Source: Bacillota bacterium
Lineage (GTDB): Bacteria; Bacillota; Clostridia; Peptostreptococcales; Acidaminobacteraceae
NCBI GenBank assembly: GCA_025210655.1
Contig: JAOARG010000062.1
Location: forward strand, 62,001 to 126,000
Length of the DNA: 64,000 nt
Direction of reading: 5' to 3'
Below are positions 1 to 10,120 of this stretch, piece by piece. The notes beneath the pieces are model-generated. The model saw nothing but the letters and a program-made list of their open reading frames with translations. It was not told the origin of the DNA and ran no database searches. The first letter of the stretch is position 1. The number at the start of each line of letters is the position of its first letter. A program made the translations under genes and the position numbers.

Positions 1-1265
1 ATTGCTCTGATCTTACCATGAGTTGAACCAACTACGATAGGATCTCCTACAGTAAGTGTACCTTCCTGTACGATTATAGTAGCAACAGGACCTCTTCCTT
101 TTTCTACTTGTGCTTCAATGATTGTACCTGTACCATGCTTATCTGGGTTAGCTTTTAACTCAAGCATCTCTGATACAAGGATAACCATCTCTAGTAAGTG
201 ATCTATACCTTCGCCCTTAAGTGCAGAAACATGACAACAAACTACATCTCCACCCCATTCTTCGATTAGAAGGCCTCTCTCTGCAAGTTCCTGCTTTACT
301 CTCTCAGGATTTGCATTTACTTTATCTATTTTATTTACTGCAACGATGATTGGCACACCAGCAGCCTTAGCATGGTCAATCGCCTCGATAGTTTGTGGCA
401 TAACTCCATCATCAGCAGCAACAACTAATATTGCGATATCAGTAACCTTAGCACCCCTAGCTCTTAATGTTGTAAAAGCCTCATGACCTGGTGTATCAAG
501 GAAAACAATCTTCTCATCATTGATTACAACTTCTGAAGCACCGATGTGCTGAGTGATTCCACCAGCCTCACCTGTAGTAACTTCTGTGTTTCTAATAGCA
601 TCAAGAAGTGAAGTTTTACCGTGGTCAACGTGTCCCATTACTGTAACAACTGGAGCTCTTTTCACTAAATCTTCAGGTCTATCAGCTTCCTCGTGAATAA
701 GATTCTCAATAAATTCAGTCTCATCAACTTCTTCTCTCTTCGCGATATTCAGACTATACTCAGCTGCTAATATCTCACAAGTATCATAGTCAATTTCTTG
801 ATTAATTGTAGCCATTATTCCGTAACCCATAAGCTTCATAATAAGCTCATTTGGGCTCTTATTGATTTTAGAAGCAAAATCATTAAGAGCAATTGTTTCA
901 TCAATAAGTATTTCTCCAGCCTCATTAACATCTTCAGTAGTATCTTCAAATACCATCTGTCTTATTGATTTTTTACCTTTAGATTTCTTTTCTTTTTTCT
1001 CTTTTTTCTTTTTCTTCTTCTTTTGCTTTCCTTTAGGCTGTACTACTTCCTCTTCAACTACTTCTTTTTCAACTACTACTTCTTCAACCTTCTCAATTTT
1101 AACATCATCAGACATTAACTCTGATTGAATCAGTTCGTACTCCTCATCAGTAATTGCACTCATGTGGTTTGTTACTTCTATACCTAAATCATTTAATTTT
1201 TGAACCATATCCTTACTGCTTAACTCAAGTTCCTTTGCCAATTGATATACTCTTATCTTTGACAT
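1..1265 (-). CDS. infB: Translation initiation factor IF-2 (N-terminal part, cut by window edge)
   Basis: GTPase that delivers initiator tRNA to the 30S subunit and promotes subunit joining. The first ~421 codons are visible and the rest runs off the left edge. A first IF2_N module starts at [13 protein letters not shown]. It is followed by a Lys/Glu-rich linker (about residues 55-100), a second IF2_N-like module, and the GTPase domain with G1 GHVDHGKT (near residue 210), G3 DTPGHE (near 258) and G4 NKID (near 311). The start at 1265 is preceded by a strong GGGGGTG ribosome site. It is the last visible gene of the rimP-nusA-rnpM-ylxQ-infB operon, 54 nt after ylxQ, the standard Firmicute order. 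Identification is secure. Confidence 0.97.
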   Translation of the reverse strand, partial: MSKIRVYQLAKELELSSKDMVQKLNDLGIEVTNHMSAITDEEYELIQSELMSDDVKIEKVEEVVVEKEVVEEEVVQPKGKQKKKKKKKEKKEKKSKGKKSIRQMVFEDTTEDVNEAGEILIDETIALNDFASKINKSPNELIMKLMGYGIMATINQEIDYDTCEILAAEYSLNIAKREEVDETEFIENLIHEEADRPEDLVKRAPVVTVMGHVDHGKTSLLDAIRNTEVTTGEAGGITQHIGASEVVINDEKIVFLDTPGHEAFTTLRARGAKVTDIAILVVAADDGVMPQTIEAIDHAKAAGVPIIVAVNKIDKVNANPERVKQELAERGLLIEEWGGDVVCCHVSALKGEGIDHLLEMVILVSEMLELKANPDKHGTGTIIEAQVEKGRGPVATIIVQEGTLTVGDPIVVGSTHGKIRA

Positions 1266-1319
1266 GTCTTCACCCCCATAAAATTAATCAGGAATTCTAC
1301 AAAGATCAAAGAGATAAAA

Positions 1320-1628
1320 CTAATCTACAACATCTAATTGTTCAAGAATTTTGTTTTTGAAATTATTATCCAAAATTCCGAAACATGTTCTATTATGACT
1401 ACCAATAGCGGATGAAAGTTCTTCTCGTTTTCCAAATACGACATACTTCACACCATATTTTGTTGATAGCTTCTCCATCTTGTCAAAGGTATTTTCAGAT
1501 GCATCTTCAACAATTATCAGTAGTTTTACCTTCTTCTTTTTAACATATATTTCGCAAGTATTCTCACCCGATATAAGATTACCCGATTTTTTCGCAAATC
1601 CTAATAATGTTAGTATTTTATTTTCCAT
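1320..1628 (-). CDS. ylxQ: L7Ae-family RNA-binding protein YlxQ
   Basis: Small L7Ae/L30e-fold protein of about 102 residues, expected to bind kink-turn RNA and probably ribosome-associated. The sequence opens MENKILTLLGFAKKSGN and carries the family's LISGEN segment. A longer reading to 1694 is possible, but the ATG at 1628 has a GAGGAA site 7-8 nt upstream and gives the usual family length. The gene overlaps the end of rnpM by 11 nt, so the two are probably translationally coupled. It sits between rnpM and infB, the conserved place for ylxQ. The family assignment is firm. The biological role is known only from structure and context. Confidence 0.9.
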   Translation of the reverse strand: MENKILTLLGFAKKSGNLISGENTCEIYVKKKKVKLLIIVEDASENTFDKMEKLSTKYGVKYVVFGKREELSSAIGSHNRTCFGILDNNFKNKILEQLDVVD

Positions 1629-1887
1629 TTTTAAGTTCCTCTTCCAATCTGTCATATATCTCTTCCGATATTGGAACTGATAGTGACCTATCAATGGATT
1701 TCTTTTTTCTTGCCTTTTTCAAACACTCTAAGTCAGGACAAATATATGCTCCTCTACCGTTCATCTTGCCTGTCATATCTACTGAAATTTCTCCGTCCTT
1801 CATCTTAACAACACGAATCAATTCCTTTTTTGTTTTTTGTTCATTACAACCTAAGCAGGTTCTCATTGGAATTTTTCTAGTTTTCAT
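1618..1887 (-). CDS. rnpM: RNase P modulator RnpM (YlxR, DUF448)
   Basis: An 89-residue YlxR/DUF448 protein. Members bind the RNA of RNase P and modulate its activity in Bacillus, which is why the family was renamed RnpM. Visible marks are the N-terminal RTCLGCNEQK segment, the GRGAYIC motif near residue 45, and a Cys set (CLGC...CPDLEC) that may form a metal- or RNA-contacting site. The C-terminal half is very basic (KKARKKKS). It lies 17 nt after nusA and overlaps ylxQ, in the nusA-infB operon. The length is normal for the family. Confidence 0.93.
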   Translation of the reverse strand: MKTRKIPMRTCLGCNEQKTKKELIRVVKMKDGEISVDMTGKMNGRGAYICPDLECLKKARKKKSIDRSLSVPISEEIYDRLEEELKNGK

Positions 1888-1904
1888 AATTTCACCCCAA
1901 CAAA

Positions 1905-3011
1905 TTATTCCTCTTCACTAGTTATAATTTCTTCTTCAACTACTTCTTCTGCCTCATTATCTTTAGCAAGAACTTCATCTCTATACTGTGAATCAGATTT
2001 TATATCAATTTTCCAGTTAGTTAACTTAGCTGCTAATCTTGCATTCTGGCCTTCTTTACCAATTGCAAGTGATAACTGATAATCAGGAACTACAACAAGA
2101 GCTGATTTTTCCTCTGCATTATCAACTACAAGATCAACAGACGATGGACTTAGGGAATTTGAAATAAACTCCGCTGGATCCTCGCTCCACTTAATAATGT
2201 CAATCTTTTCACCTTTTAACTCGTCTACTATGCTTTGAACCCTTACACCCTTTTGACCTACACATGAACCAACTGGATCAATAGTTTCATCAGGTGAGTA
2301 AACAGCAATCTTTGTTCTTGAACCTGCTTCTCTAGAGATTCCTTTGACTTCAACGATACCATCATGTATCTCAGGAACTTCAAGTTCAAACAATCTTCTC
2401 ACAAGACCTGGATGTGTTCTTGAAACAAGAACTTGAGGTCCCTTAGAACTCTTCTTAACTTCAATAATGTAAGTTTTGATTCTATCTCCCTGGTTGTATA
2501 CTTCACCTGGAATTTGCTCAGTTGGAAGAAGCATAGCTTCAACTTTACCAAGATTTACATATACTATACCTTTTGAAATTCTTTGAACAAGTCCTGTAAC
2601 AATCTCAGATTCCCTATTAATAAACTCATCGAAGATTACACTCCTCTCAGCTTCTCTGATTCTTTGTACAACAACCTGCTTTGCAGTTTGAGCTGCTATA
2701 CGACCAAAGTCTTTAGGAGTTACTTCTTCTTCTATAAAATCACCTAACTCGTAGTTAGGATCAACTTCTTTAGCATCTTCTAATTCTACTTCAAATAATT
2801 CGTTAAAAGATTCTTCAACTACTTCTCTCTTTGAATAAACTTTAACTTCTCCACTCTTATCGTCAATTATAACTCTAACGTTTTGAGATGAACCAAAGTT
2901 CTTTTTATATGCTGTAATAAGTGCAGCTTCTATAGTTTCAATAAGTGTATCCTTAGATATACCTTTTTCTTTCTCTAACAGTTCAAGAGCAATTAGCAAT
3001 TCCTCGTTCAC
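1905..3011 (-). CDS. nusA: Transcription termination/antitermination protein NusA
   Basis: RNA polymerase-associated elongation factor that modulates pausing, intrinsic termination and transcription-translation coupling. At 368 residues it has the Firmicute length, without the C-terminal AR repeats of E. coli NusA. Domains in order are an N-terminal polymerase-binding domain (1-130), S1 (around 135-200, VTGLVQRISKGIVYVNLG), KH1 (around 230-280, PVGSCVGQKGVRVQS) and KH2 (around 300-345, LAIGKEGQNARLAAKL). It ends in a strongly acidic tail (EEVVEEEIITSEEE), which is common in clostridial NusA. It is 12 nt after rimP and heads the transcription-translation operon. Confidence 0.98.
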   Translation of the reverse strand: MNEELLIALELLEKEKGISKDTLIETIEAALITAYKKNFGSSQNVRVIIDDKSGEVKVYSKREVVEESFNELFEVELEDAKEVDPNYELGDFIEEEVTPKDFGRIAAQTAKQVVVQRIREAERSVIFDEFINRESEIVTGLVQRISKGIVYVNLGKVEAMLLPTEQIPGEVYNQGDRIKTYIIEVKKSSKGPQVLVSRTHPGLVRRLFELEVPEIHDGIVEVKGISREAGSRTKIAVYSPDETIDPVGSCVGQKGVRVQSIVDELKGEKIDIIKWSEDPAEFISNSLSPSSVDLVVDNAEEKSALVVVPDYQLSLAIGKEGQNARLAAKLTNWKIDIKSDSQYRDEVLAKDNEAEEVVEEEIITSEEE

Positions 3012-3023
3012 TTTCTTTACCTC

Positions 3024-3494
3024 CTACTCGAATTTAAATACTAACTTTGCTGTAGCAATTTTATCTCTTGGTATCTTGATAACTTTTTCATCATCAATTT
3101 TCATAATCACTTCGTCGTTCTTAATTCCTTCTAATATTCCTTCGTATAACTTTTGGCCATCCAAAGGTCTGTATAGTTTTACCTGAATAAGCTCACCCTT
3201 GTATTTGATGAAATCCTTATCCTTCTTTAGTGGTCTTTCTATACCTGGTGAAGAAACTTCAAGGAAATAATTTTCCTCAATTGGATCAAGAGAATCCAGT
3301 TTCTCACTTAAGTAATTACTTACTAGTTTGCAATCATCAAGGGAAATTCCACCATCTTTATCCATGTAAACCCTAAGATATCTGTATTGCCCCTCTTTTA
3401 CGAACTCTACGTCAACAAGTTCGAATTCTTTATCCTTAATAAAATCATTGATTAGCTTTTCAACTACATCAACAACTCTTAACTTACCTGACAA
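3024..3494 (-). CDS. rimP: Ribosome maturation factor RimP
   Basis: A 156-residue 30S assembly factor (YlxS/DUF150) with the two-domain N/C layout. The middle holds the conserved LEVSSPGIERPL motif. The start is TTG at 3494: AAGGAGG (3503-3509) is 8 nt upstream of it. An ATG at 3501 lies only 1 nt from that site, is out of frame and reads just five codons, so it is not the start. It is the first gene of the rimP-nusA-rnpM-ylxQ-infB operon. The upstream gap (3495-3631) holds the polC terminator and presumably the operon promoter, which I could not place with confidence. Confidence 0.96.
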   Translation of the reverse strand: MSGKLRVVDVVEKLINDFIKDKEFELVDVEFVKEGQYRYLRVYMDKDGGISLDDCKLVSNYLSEKLDSLDPIEENYFLEVSSPGIERPLKKDKDFIKYKGELIQVKLYRPLDGQKLYEGILEGIKNDEVIMKIDDEKVIKIPRDKIATAKLVFKFE

Positions 3495-3561
3495 AATTCA
3501 TACCTCCTTTATTTAGTTGTAGTTTGTGTATCACGGCCTGAGGCCTTCTTATTAACAAACA

Positions 3562-3583
3562 AAGAGTGGGAAATCCCACTCTT
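3562..3583 (-). terminator. Intrinsic terminator after polC
   Basis: A perfect 9-bp stem, AAGAGTGGG / CCCACTCTT, closes on a 4-nt loop 49 nt past the polC stop. On the minus strand it is followed by TGTTTGTTAAT, a moderately U-rich tail. It probably ends the uppS/dxr/polC transcript ahead of the rimP operon. Confidence 0.75.
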
Positions 3584-3631
3584 CGTTTAAAATACTATGT
3601 CTTTTCTCACATTATAGCATACATTTGAATA

Positions 3632-6600
3632 CTATGCAAACTGGAACAAGGATAATTGATTGCTGTCTGGAAGCCCCTTTAGACAACCATGGGTATCTAA
3701 TGCTTCAATAACAGTTTTAGTTACTTTAGCTCTTTTTTGAATATCCTCTTTAGATAGGAACTCTTCATCATCCCTAACATCTACTAAATTCCTAGCAGCA
3801 TTTTCTCCAACCCCCTGAAGTGCTCTTAAAGGAGGTAATAATTTACCATCTTTTATAATAAAGTTATCTGAATCAGATTCATAAAGATTTACCTTATGGA
3901 ACTCAAATCCCCTACTGTACATTTCATCTACTACTTCAAGAATAGTATATAAGTCTTGCTCCTTTTTACTTAAAGGAACCACTGAGTCTTCCATCTCTTT
4001 CATCTTGCTTCTTATATAGTTTTTACCTCTACAAACAAGTTCTGCGTCAAAATCATCTACCTTGATTGAGAAGAAGGTACTATAAAATGCAAGTGGATGA
4101 TGGACTTTACAGTATGCTATTCTAAAACTCATCATTACATATGCAACCGCATGGGCCTTAGGGAACATGTACTTGATCTTATTACAAGAGTCAATATACC
4201 ATTTAGGTACTTTCTTCTCCTGCATAAGAGCAAGATTTTCATCTGTTAGACCTTTTCCCTTACGAACCCTTTCCATTATTGTAAAGGCTTCCTTTGGAGG
4301 AAGATCCTGAAGAATCAAGTAGTTCATAATATCATCTCTGGTAGAAATAACATCTTTAAGTTCCGCAGTACCAGCCCTTACAAGATCCTGGGCATTATTA
4401 AGCCATACGTCAGTACCATGGGAAAGCCCAGATATTCTGACAAGTTCAGCAAATGTACTTGGCTGCGTATCCTTAAGCATCTGTCTTACGAACTTAGTTC
4501 CAAACTCTGGTATACCTAAACTACCTATATCTAGCTTATACTCTTCATCGACAATCTTTAGAGATTTTGTGGAAGTAAATATTTCAATGGTTTCCTTATC
4601 ATCCAGTGGAATCTTAGTAGGATCCATTCCTGTTATTTCCTCAAGCAATCTAATGATTGTCGGAACGTCGTGTCCCAGAATATCAAGCTTTAGTATTCTA
4701 CCACTTATTGAGTGATAATCAAAATGGGTTGTCTTAACACCTGAAGATGGATCATTTGCAGGATACTGTACCGGACAAAAGTCGTGAATATCCTTATAAT
4801 GAGGTACAACCATGATCCCTCCTGGATGCTGACCAGTCGTTCTCTTAACGCCCGTACAACCCATTGATAGTCTTACTATTTCCTTTGTATTAGGATTTTG
4901 CTCAATCTCTTCAAAATACTTCTTAACAAAACCAAATGCTGTTTTCTCAGCAACGGTACCAATTGTTCCTGCTTTAAAAGTTTTACCTTCACCAAATAGT
5001 TCTTCTGTATACTTATGGGCACATGCCTGATAAACACCGGCGAAGTTAAGGTCGATATCCGGCTCCTTATCCCCTTCAAAACCAAGGAAAACTTCAAATG
5101 GTATTGCATGTCCGTCTTTTATATATTGTGCACCACATTTTATACACTTTTTATCTGGTAAGTCAGCTCCTGATCCATAAGAACCGTCTGTGAAAAACTC
5201 AGAGTGCTTACAATCAGGACAAACATAATGGGGTGCTAAAGGATTAACCTCTGTGATATCACTCATTGTTGCAGCAAAGGATGATCCAACAGATCCCCTT
5301 GATCCAACTAGGTATCCATCTTCAATAGATTTTGTAACTAGTTTTTGGGCGATAATGTACATAACCGCATATCCATTACTAATGATTGAGTTTAGTTCCC
5401 TCTCCAGTCTAGCTTCCACTATCTGAGGAAGATCATCACCATATATGTCCCTAGCTTTTTTATAACACATATCCCTTAATTCATCATCCGAACCTTCAAT
5501 TTCTGGTGGGAAGGTACCATTTGGTACTGGCAATATATCATCTATTGAATCTGCAATAAGATTAGTATTTTCTACTACTACTTCATAAGCCTTCTCCTCC
5601 CCCATATATTGGAACTCTTTTAGCATCTCTTCAGTAGTTCTTAAATATAAAGGAGGTTGATTCATTGCATCTCCAAATCCTTGACTAGCCATTAAGATTT
5701 TTCTATACACTTCATCTTCTGGATCTAGGAAATGAACGTCACATGTTGCAACTGTAGGCTTATTATATTTCTTACCTAGTTCATATATTCTCATATTTAT
5801 ATCTTCTAGTTCTTTTTCATCTTTAACAAGACCTTTTTCAATCATAAATTGATTGTTTCCTGTTGGTTGAATTTCTAAATAATCATAATAAGATATGATT
5901 TTCTCTAAATCCTCTTCACTTTTGTGTTCCATAACCGCTTTATAAACCTCTCCAGCCTCACAAGCAGAACCTATAATAAGTCCATCTCTCATTGCTGTAA
6001 GTAGTGACTTAGGTATTCTTGGTCTTCTATAGAAAGTGTTTATATGGGAATGGGTAACCATTTTATAAAGATTCTTTAGACCTTCCTGTGTCTTTGTAAG
6101 AATGATTACATGGTAAGTATCCATGTTTTTATAATCAAGCTCTGTGGCAGAAAGTATGTTTACATCTTTCAAAGTGTTTATATCCCTATCCTTTAACATT
6201 TGCATAAACTTAAGGAATATTTTTGCTGTAGCAACAGCATCATCAACTGCCCTATGATGATTTTCTAAACTTATTTTAAGATGTTTTGCAACCATATTTA
6301 GTCTATGTCTTTTAATCTTCTTTAGAAGGATTCTACTTAAAATAAGAGTATCTACAACTATTGGATCAAAGTCTAAACCAAGCTTTTTTGACTTGTTTTT
6401 AATAAATCCTACATCGAATTTTGCATTATGGGCCACTACTGCCCCATCTCCAACAAAATCTAGGAATTTTGGCAATACTTCTTCTATAGTTGGCATATCA
6501 CTAACCATATTATCAGTAATACCTGTAAGTTCTACTATCTTGTCCGGAATTGGCATTTCAGGATTTATTAGCTGACTAAACTCATCAACAACATTACCGT

Positions 6601-7954
6601 TGACAATCTTAACTGCACCAATCTCTGTAATCATGTCATTCTTTGCAGATAGACCTGTAGTCTCAATATCAAATACAATGAATGTACTCTTAAAATCCCT
6701 ATCATCTGCATTGGCTATAGCTTCACTATCATCATTGATTAAATATCCTTCAAGCCCATAAATTATCTTCATATCATCTCCCTTTGCTCTCATGGCATCT
6801 GGGAATGATTGAAGAACCCCATGGTCAGTTATGGCAATAGCCTTATGTCCCCAATCGTTTGCTGTTTTAACTATTTTCTTGACTGGAGTTACTGCATCCA
6901 TCTGACTCATATTAGTATGACAATGGAGTTCAACTCTTTTTACCTCTGCATTATCTTTTCTCTTGCTTTTTTCCTTACCGATATTTATGGCAAGTGGAAA
7001 AATTACTAATTCCTTTACAAAAGTATCGTATCTAACTCTACCTTCAAATACGTAGTTTTTCCCCTTAAATATTAAATCTTCTAAATCAGACACTTCCTTG
7101 TCCTTAAGGAACATTTTACACATAATAGAGTTTGTTTTATCACTAACTGAAAGTGTAACAAGAACTTTACCGCTATTAAGTGTTCTTTGTTCTATATCAA
7201 AAACCTCTCCAGAAAATGCTACAATTGATTCTTCATCTTTAATATCAATTATCTTCATCATTGGAGATTTTATTTTTCTCTTATACACAACAAGAGGATC
7301 ACCATGTATGAATGATTCCTTGGATTTTCTAGGAGTATATTCTCCCTTTTTGTTATCATTTTGAGTCCTATTTTCGGACTTGACTGCATTCATCATGTTT
7401 TGTGCTACATTGTCAGCAAAAGACTTGATTTCAATGTTTTTTTGCTCTTCAAATGTTTGAGACTGCATAATATATTTATCTTCACAAAATGAAATATTGA
7501 CCTTTATTTTCTCTCCAAAGGCTCTATTTATCTCATTCATTATTGCCCTATCAACACTTTTATCTAAAATATTGTTAATGATAAACTCATCACATGAATC
7601 AATCACTATAACTTTATCATTATCATCATATTTTACATCTGAATTTTCAAAAAAAGGTTTTATAGAAGGCATGTGTTTAGCGTATTTATCACTTATATAC
7701 TTAAGAAAATTTTCATAACTCTGACCAAAACCTAATGAACTGTAATCTGGATTTACACTTATTTTCTTGACAAAATCTAAATTTGTGACTATATCCTTCT
7801 TTAGATTCTCTATCTTCTGATAAGGAACTATAGAAGCCGCTTCAATTTGCAGTTCGATTTTTCTAGTCTCTTTAAAATATTTGACATTACTAAGTTTTGC
7901 ATCTTCATCAATATTATTGGAAAGCAACTCCTGTAAATCAGCCATATATCCCAC
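3632..7954 (-). CDS. polC: DNA polymerase III alpha subunit, Gram-positive PolC type
   Basis: Main replicative DNA polymerase of low-GC Gram-positives with built-in 3'-5' proofreading; at about 1440 residues it matches the usual length. Order seen: N-terminal region, OB-fold (about 230-330), PHP domain (VELHCHTNMSQMDAV, about 345 on), and an inserted DnaQ-type exonuclease with ExoI FDIETTG, ExoII HNAKFD and ExoIII HRAVDDA. Then come the rest of PHP, a zinc cluster (CPDC...CIKC, about 915-940), the palm with catalytic PDIDLNF, fingers and the C-terminal region. No frameshift is seen. It overlaps ispG by 17 nt. Either GTG 7954 (AGAGG 6 nt upstream) or ATG 7945 may be the start. B. subtilis has proS before polC; here ispG fills that place. 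Confidence 0.98.
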   Translation of the reverse strand: MGYMADLQELLSNNIDEDAKLSNVKYFKETRKIELQIEAASIVPYQKIENLKKDIVTNLDFVKKISVNPDYSSLGFGQSYENFLKYISDKYAKHMPSIKPFFENSDVKYDDNDKVIVIDSCDEFIINNILDKSVDRAIMNEINRAFGEKIKVNISFCEDKYIMQSQTFEEQKNIEIKSFADNVAQNMMNAVKSENRTQNDNKKGEYTPRKSKESFIHGDPLVVYKRKIKSPMMKIIDIKDEESIVAFSGEVFDIEQRTLNSGKVLVTLSVSDKTNSIMCKMFLKDKEVSDLEDLIFKGKNYVFEGRVRYDTFVKELVIFPLAINIGKEKSKRKDNAEVKRVELHCHTNMSQMDAVTPVKKIVKTANDWGHKAIAITDHGVLQSFPDAMRAKGDDMKIIYGLEGYLINDDSEAIANADDRDFKSTFIVFDIETTGLSAKNDMITEIGAVKIVNGNVVDEFSQLINPEMPIPDKIVELTGITDNMVSDMPTIEEVLPKFLDFVGDGAVVAHNAKFDVGFIKNKSKKLGLDFDPIVVDTLILSRILLKKIKRHRLNMVAKHLKISLENHHRAVDDAVATAKIFLKFMQMLKDRDINTLKDVNILSATELDYKNMDTYHVIILTKTQEGLKNLYKMVTHSHINTFYRRPRIPKSLLTAMRDGLIIGSACEAGEVYKAVMEHKSEEDLEKIISYYDYLEIQPTGNNQFMIEKGLVKDEKELEDINMRIYELGKKYNKPTVATCDVHFLDPEDEVYRKILMASQGFGDAMNQPPLYLRTTEEMLKEFQYMGEEKAYEVVVENTNLIADSIDDILPVPNGTFPPEIEGSDDELRDMCYKKARDIYGDDLPQIVEARLERELNSIISNGYAVMYIIAQKLVTKSIEDGYLVGSRGSVGSSFAATMSDITEVNPLAPHYVCPDCKHSEFFTDGSYGSGADLPDKKCIKCGAQYIKDGHAIPFEVFLGFEGDKEPDIDLNFAGVYQACAHKYTEELFGEGKTFKAGTIGTVAEKTAFGFVKKYFEEIEQNPNTKEIVRLSMGCTGVKRTTGQHPGGIMVVPHYKDIHDFCPVQYPANDPSSGVKTTHFDYHSISGRILKLDILGHDVPTIIRLLEEITGMDPTKIPLDDKETIEIFTSTKSLKIVDEEYKLDIGSLGIPEFGTKFVRQMLKDTQPSTFAELVRISGLSHGTDVWLNNAQDLVRAGTAELKDVISTRDDIMNYLILQDLPPKEAFTIMERVRKGKGLTDENLALMQEKKVPKWYIDSCNKIKYMFPKAHAVAYVMMSFRIAYCKVHHPLAFYSTFFSIKVDDFDAELVCRGKNYIRSKMKEMEDSVVPLSKKEQDLYTILEVVDEMYSRGFEFHKVNLYESDSDNFIIKDGKLLPPLRALQGVGENAARNLVDVRDDEEFLSKEDIQKRAKVTKTVIEALDTHGCLKGLPDSNQLSLFQFA

Positions 7955-9011
7955 CGTAATCCTCTCTAATAACCTTGACTAACTCTTCAACAAGCTTATC
8001 TTCACTTACTTTTTTTACGATCTCACCTTTTTTAAATATAAGACCTTGACCATTACCACCAGCTATTCCGTAATCGGCTTCTCTGGCTTCTCCTGGGCCA
8101 TTAACTTCACAACCCATAACTGCCACGGTGATATCAAGTCTTGATTTTCTAAAGATTTCTTCAACTTGTGTAGCGTACTTTACAAGATCAATTCTTGTTC
8201 TTCCACAAGTTGGACAAGAAACTACATTTACACCAAACTTCCTAAGCCCTAAACACTGTAGTATTTCCTGGGCTACTGGTATTTCTTCTACTGGACTACT
8301 GGTAAGTGATACTCTAATAGTATCTCCAACACCATTACCAAGTATCAAACCCATACCTACCGAGGATTTGATTGTCCCTTTTATAAAAGTACCTGACTCT
8401 GTTATTCCAATATGTTGGGGGTAATCCCTAAGCTTTGAAAATCCAATACAACTCTCGTAAGACAGCATTGGGTCCGATGATTTTATTGAAACAACAATAT
8501 CTTCAAAGCCAAACTTCTCCATAAGTTCGCATTGTTTTATAGCTGATTCAATGAGACCTTGACTTGTAACTCCACCGTATTTCTCTACTATATCCCTTTC
8601 AAGGGAACCGCTATTGACTCCAACCCTTATTGGAACATTATATTCCTTTGCTTTATCTACAACAGCTTTAACTCTATCTTCAGAACCTATGTTTCCAGGG
8701 TTTATCCTTACCTTATCGATTCCATTTTCGATTGCCCTTATTGCAAGCCTATAATCAAAATGTATATCAGCTACAAGTGGAACATTCTTAACTCTTTCTT
8801 TTATTATCTTTACAGCTTCGGCATCATTCATGTCCCTAATAGCAATTCTAACTATTTCACAGCCACTATCAAGCAAATCCATTATCTGATCTACAGTACC
8901 ATCTATATCAGATGTTAAGGTATTTGTCATTGATTGAATTACTATTGGAGCATCTCCACCGATCTCAATATTTCCAACTTTTACTTTTCTAGTTTTTCTT
9001 CTACTTATCAT
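7938..9011 (-). CDS. ispG: 4-hydroxy-3-methylbut-2-enyl diphosphate synthase (IspG/GcpE)
   Basis: Iron-sulfur enzyme of the MEP pathway that converts MEcPP to HMBPP. The N-terminal TIM-barrel part begins RRKTRKVKVG and contains the family's PIVIQSMTNT and RINPGNIG segments. The 4Fe-4S ligands are visible as SCPTCGRT (about 265-272) and MGCEVNGPGEA (about 300-310, which also holds the ligand/catalytic Glu region). At about 357 residues it is the short bacterial form. The start is ATG 9011, with a GTG codon directly before it. It is 20 nt after rseP and overlaps polC. With dxr and uppS nearby, this region groups isoprenoid-lipid carrier synthesis. Confidence 0.97.
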   Translation of the reverse strand: MISRRKTRKVKVGNIEIGGDAPIVIQSMTNTLTSDIDGTVDQIMDLLDSGCEIVRIAIRDMNDAEAVKIIKERVKNVPLVADIHFDYRLAIRAIENGIDKVRINPGNIGSEDRVKAVVDKAKEYNVPIRVGVNSGSLERDIVEKYGGVTSQGLIESAIKQCELMEKFGFEDIVVSIKSSDPMLSYESCIGFSKLRDYPQHIGITESGTFIKGTIKSSVGMGLILGNGVGDTIRVSLTSSPVEEIPVAQEILQCLGLRKFGVNVVSCPTCGRTRIDLVKYATQVEEIFRKSRLDITVAVMGCEVNGPGEAREADYGIAGGNGQGLIFKKGEIVKKVSEDKLVEELVKVIREDYGGIYG

Positions 9012-9034
9012 CACTTCACCTACCAGTTTAAACT

Positions 9035-10045
9035 TTAGAACAACATTTTAATTTCTCTAAATACTACCATCAACATTAATGTCATTAAAAGGACAAATCC
9101 AATAAAATGAACAAAACCTTCCTTGTCTGATGGTACTGGTTTTCCCCTTATTAATTCAATCAAGATAAAAATTATTCTTCCGCCATCAAGTGCAGGTAAT
9201 GGCAATAAATTTATAATTCCTAAGTTAACTGAAATAAGTGCTGCTATTCCCATTAAATCAATTATTCCTGAGTTAGCAGCTGTTCCTACTATTTTGGCCA
9301 TACCAATAGGTCCTACAACACCATCGGATGATGCCTGACCCATAAATAGTCTACCTAAAAATTCTAAAATTGCTTTAATTACGTATATAACTCTTTCAAA
9401 GCTATATTTTAAGGATAGTAATATATTCGCTTCAAGTTTCGGAGCAATTCCTATCATCCTTCGTCCTGATGCACTATCAGTTTCTGGGACAATACTGAAG
9501 TCCATTTCCACACCATTTCTAATAATTTTAAGCTCTACAGTTTCACCCTTTGAATTTGAGATCCTATCAACAACCTTTTCCCAAGAATTGACTTCTTCTC
9601 CGTCGATTGATACAATCTTATCTCCTACTTCAATGCCTGCCATTACTGCTGGTTTATTTTCAACAAGTTCTCCAATAGAATTTACTGGAACACCTATGCT
9701 CATAAAAATAACTGCAAAAAGAACAATAGCAAGTACAAAGTTCATAATAGGACCTGCTGCAATAACAGAAAGTCTCTGAAGGGGTTTTTTGCTTGAAAAA
9801 CTTCCCGGATGGTTAGATGCTTCATCTTCACCTTCCATCTTTACATATCCACCTATTGGTAGAGCTCTTAGGGAGTATTCAGTTTCTTCCCCCTTATATT
9901 TGAATAATCTTGGTCCCATACCCAATGAAAACTCATGTACAGTTATTCCATTAAGTTTTGCCGTAAAGAAATGACCGAACTCGTGAATAAATACTAATAA
10001 TCCAAAAACTATAATAAAAGCAACAACACTTATTAACACATTCAT
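9035..10045 (-). CDS. rseP: Site-2 zinc metalloprotease RseP/RasP
   Basis: Intramembrane protease that cleaves anti-sigma factors, signal-peptide remnants and other membrane substrates. The zinc site HEFGH is at residues 21-25 inside the first hydrophobic segment. A PDZ domain follows at about 120-195 (GDKIVSIDGEEV), and the third ligand motif NLLPLPALDGG is near residue 280, followed by the last membrane helix. Its 336 residues are slightly short of the ~350-450 usual for the family but contain all catalytic elements and a single PDZ domain, as in Firmicutes. The gene lies between dxr (75 nt gap) and ispG (20 nt gap). Confidence 0.96.
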   Translation of the reverse strand: MNVLISVVAFIIVFGLLVFIHEFGHFFTAKLNGITVHEFSLGMGPRLFKYKGEETEYSLRALPIGGYVKMEGEDEASNHPGSFSSKKPLQRLSVIAAGPIMNFVLAIVLFAVIFMSIGVPVNSIGELVENKPAVMAGIEVGDKIVSIDGEEVNSWEKVVDRISNSKGETVELKIIRNGVEMDFSIVPETDSASGRRMIGIAPKLEANILLSLKYSFERVIYVIKAILEFLGRLFMGQASSDGVVGPIGMAKIVGTAANSGIIDLMGIAALISVNLGIINLLPLPALDGGRIIFILIELIRGKPVPSDKEGFVHFIGFVLLMTLMLMVVFREIKMLF

Positions 10046-10120
10046 CTAATCACCTACACATTTTTTAGTTTTATACAACTTCACTATTATACCTCAAAAT
10101 TATTAATAGAGTATGAATAA

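Noticed and set aside
3520..3545. Short GGCCTGAGGCC palindrome upstream of rimP as operator
   Set aside because: The 4-bp arms are too short, and it has no clear link to a promoter.
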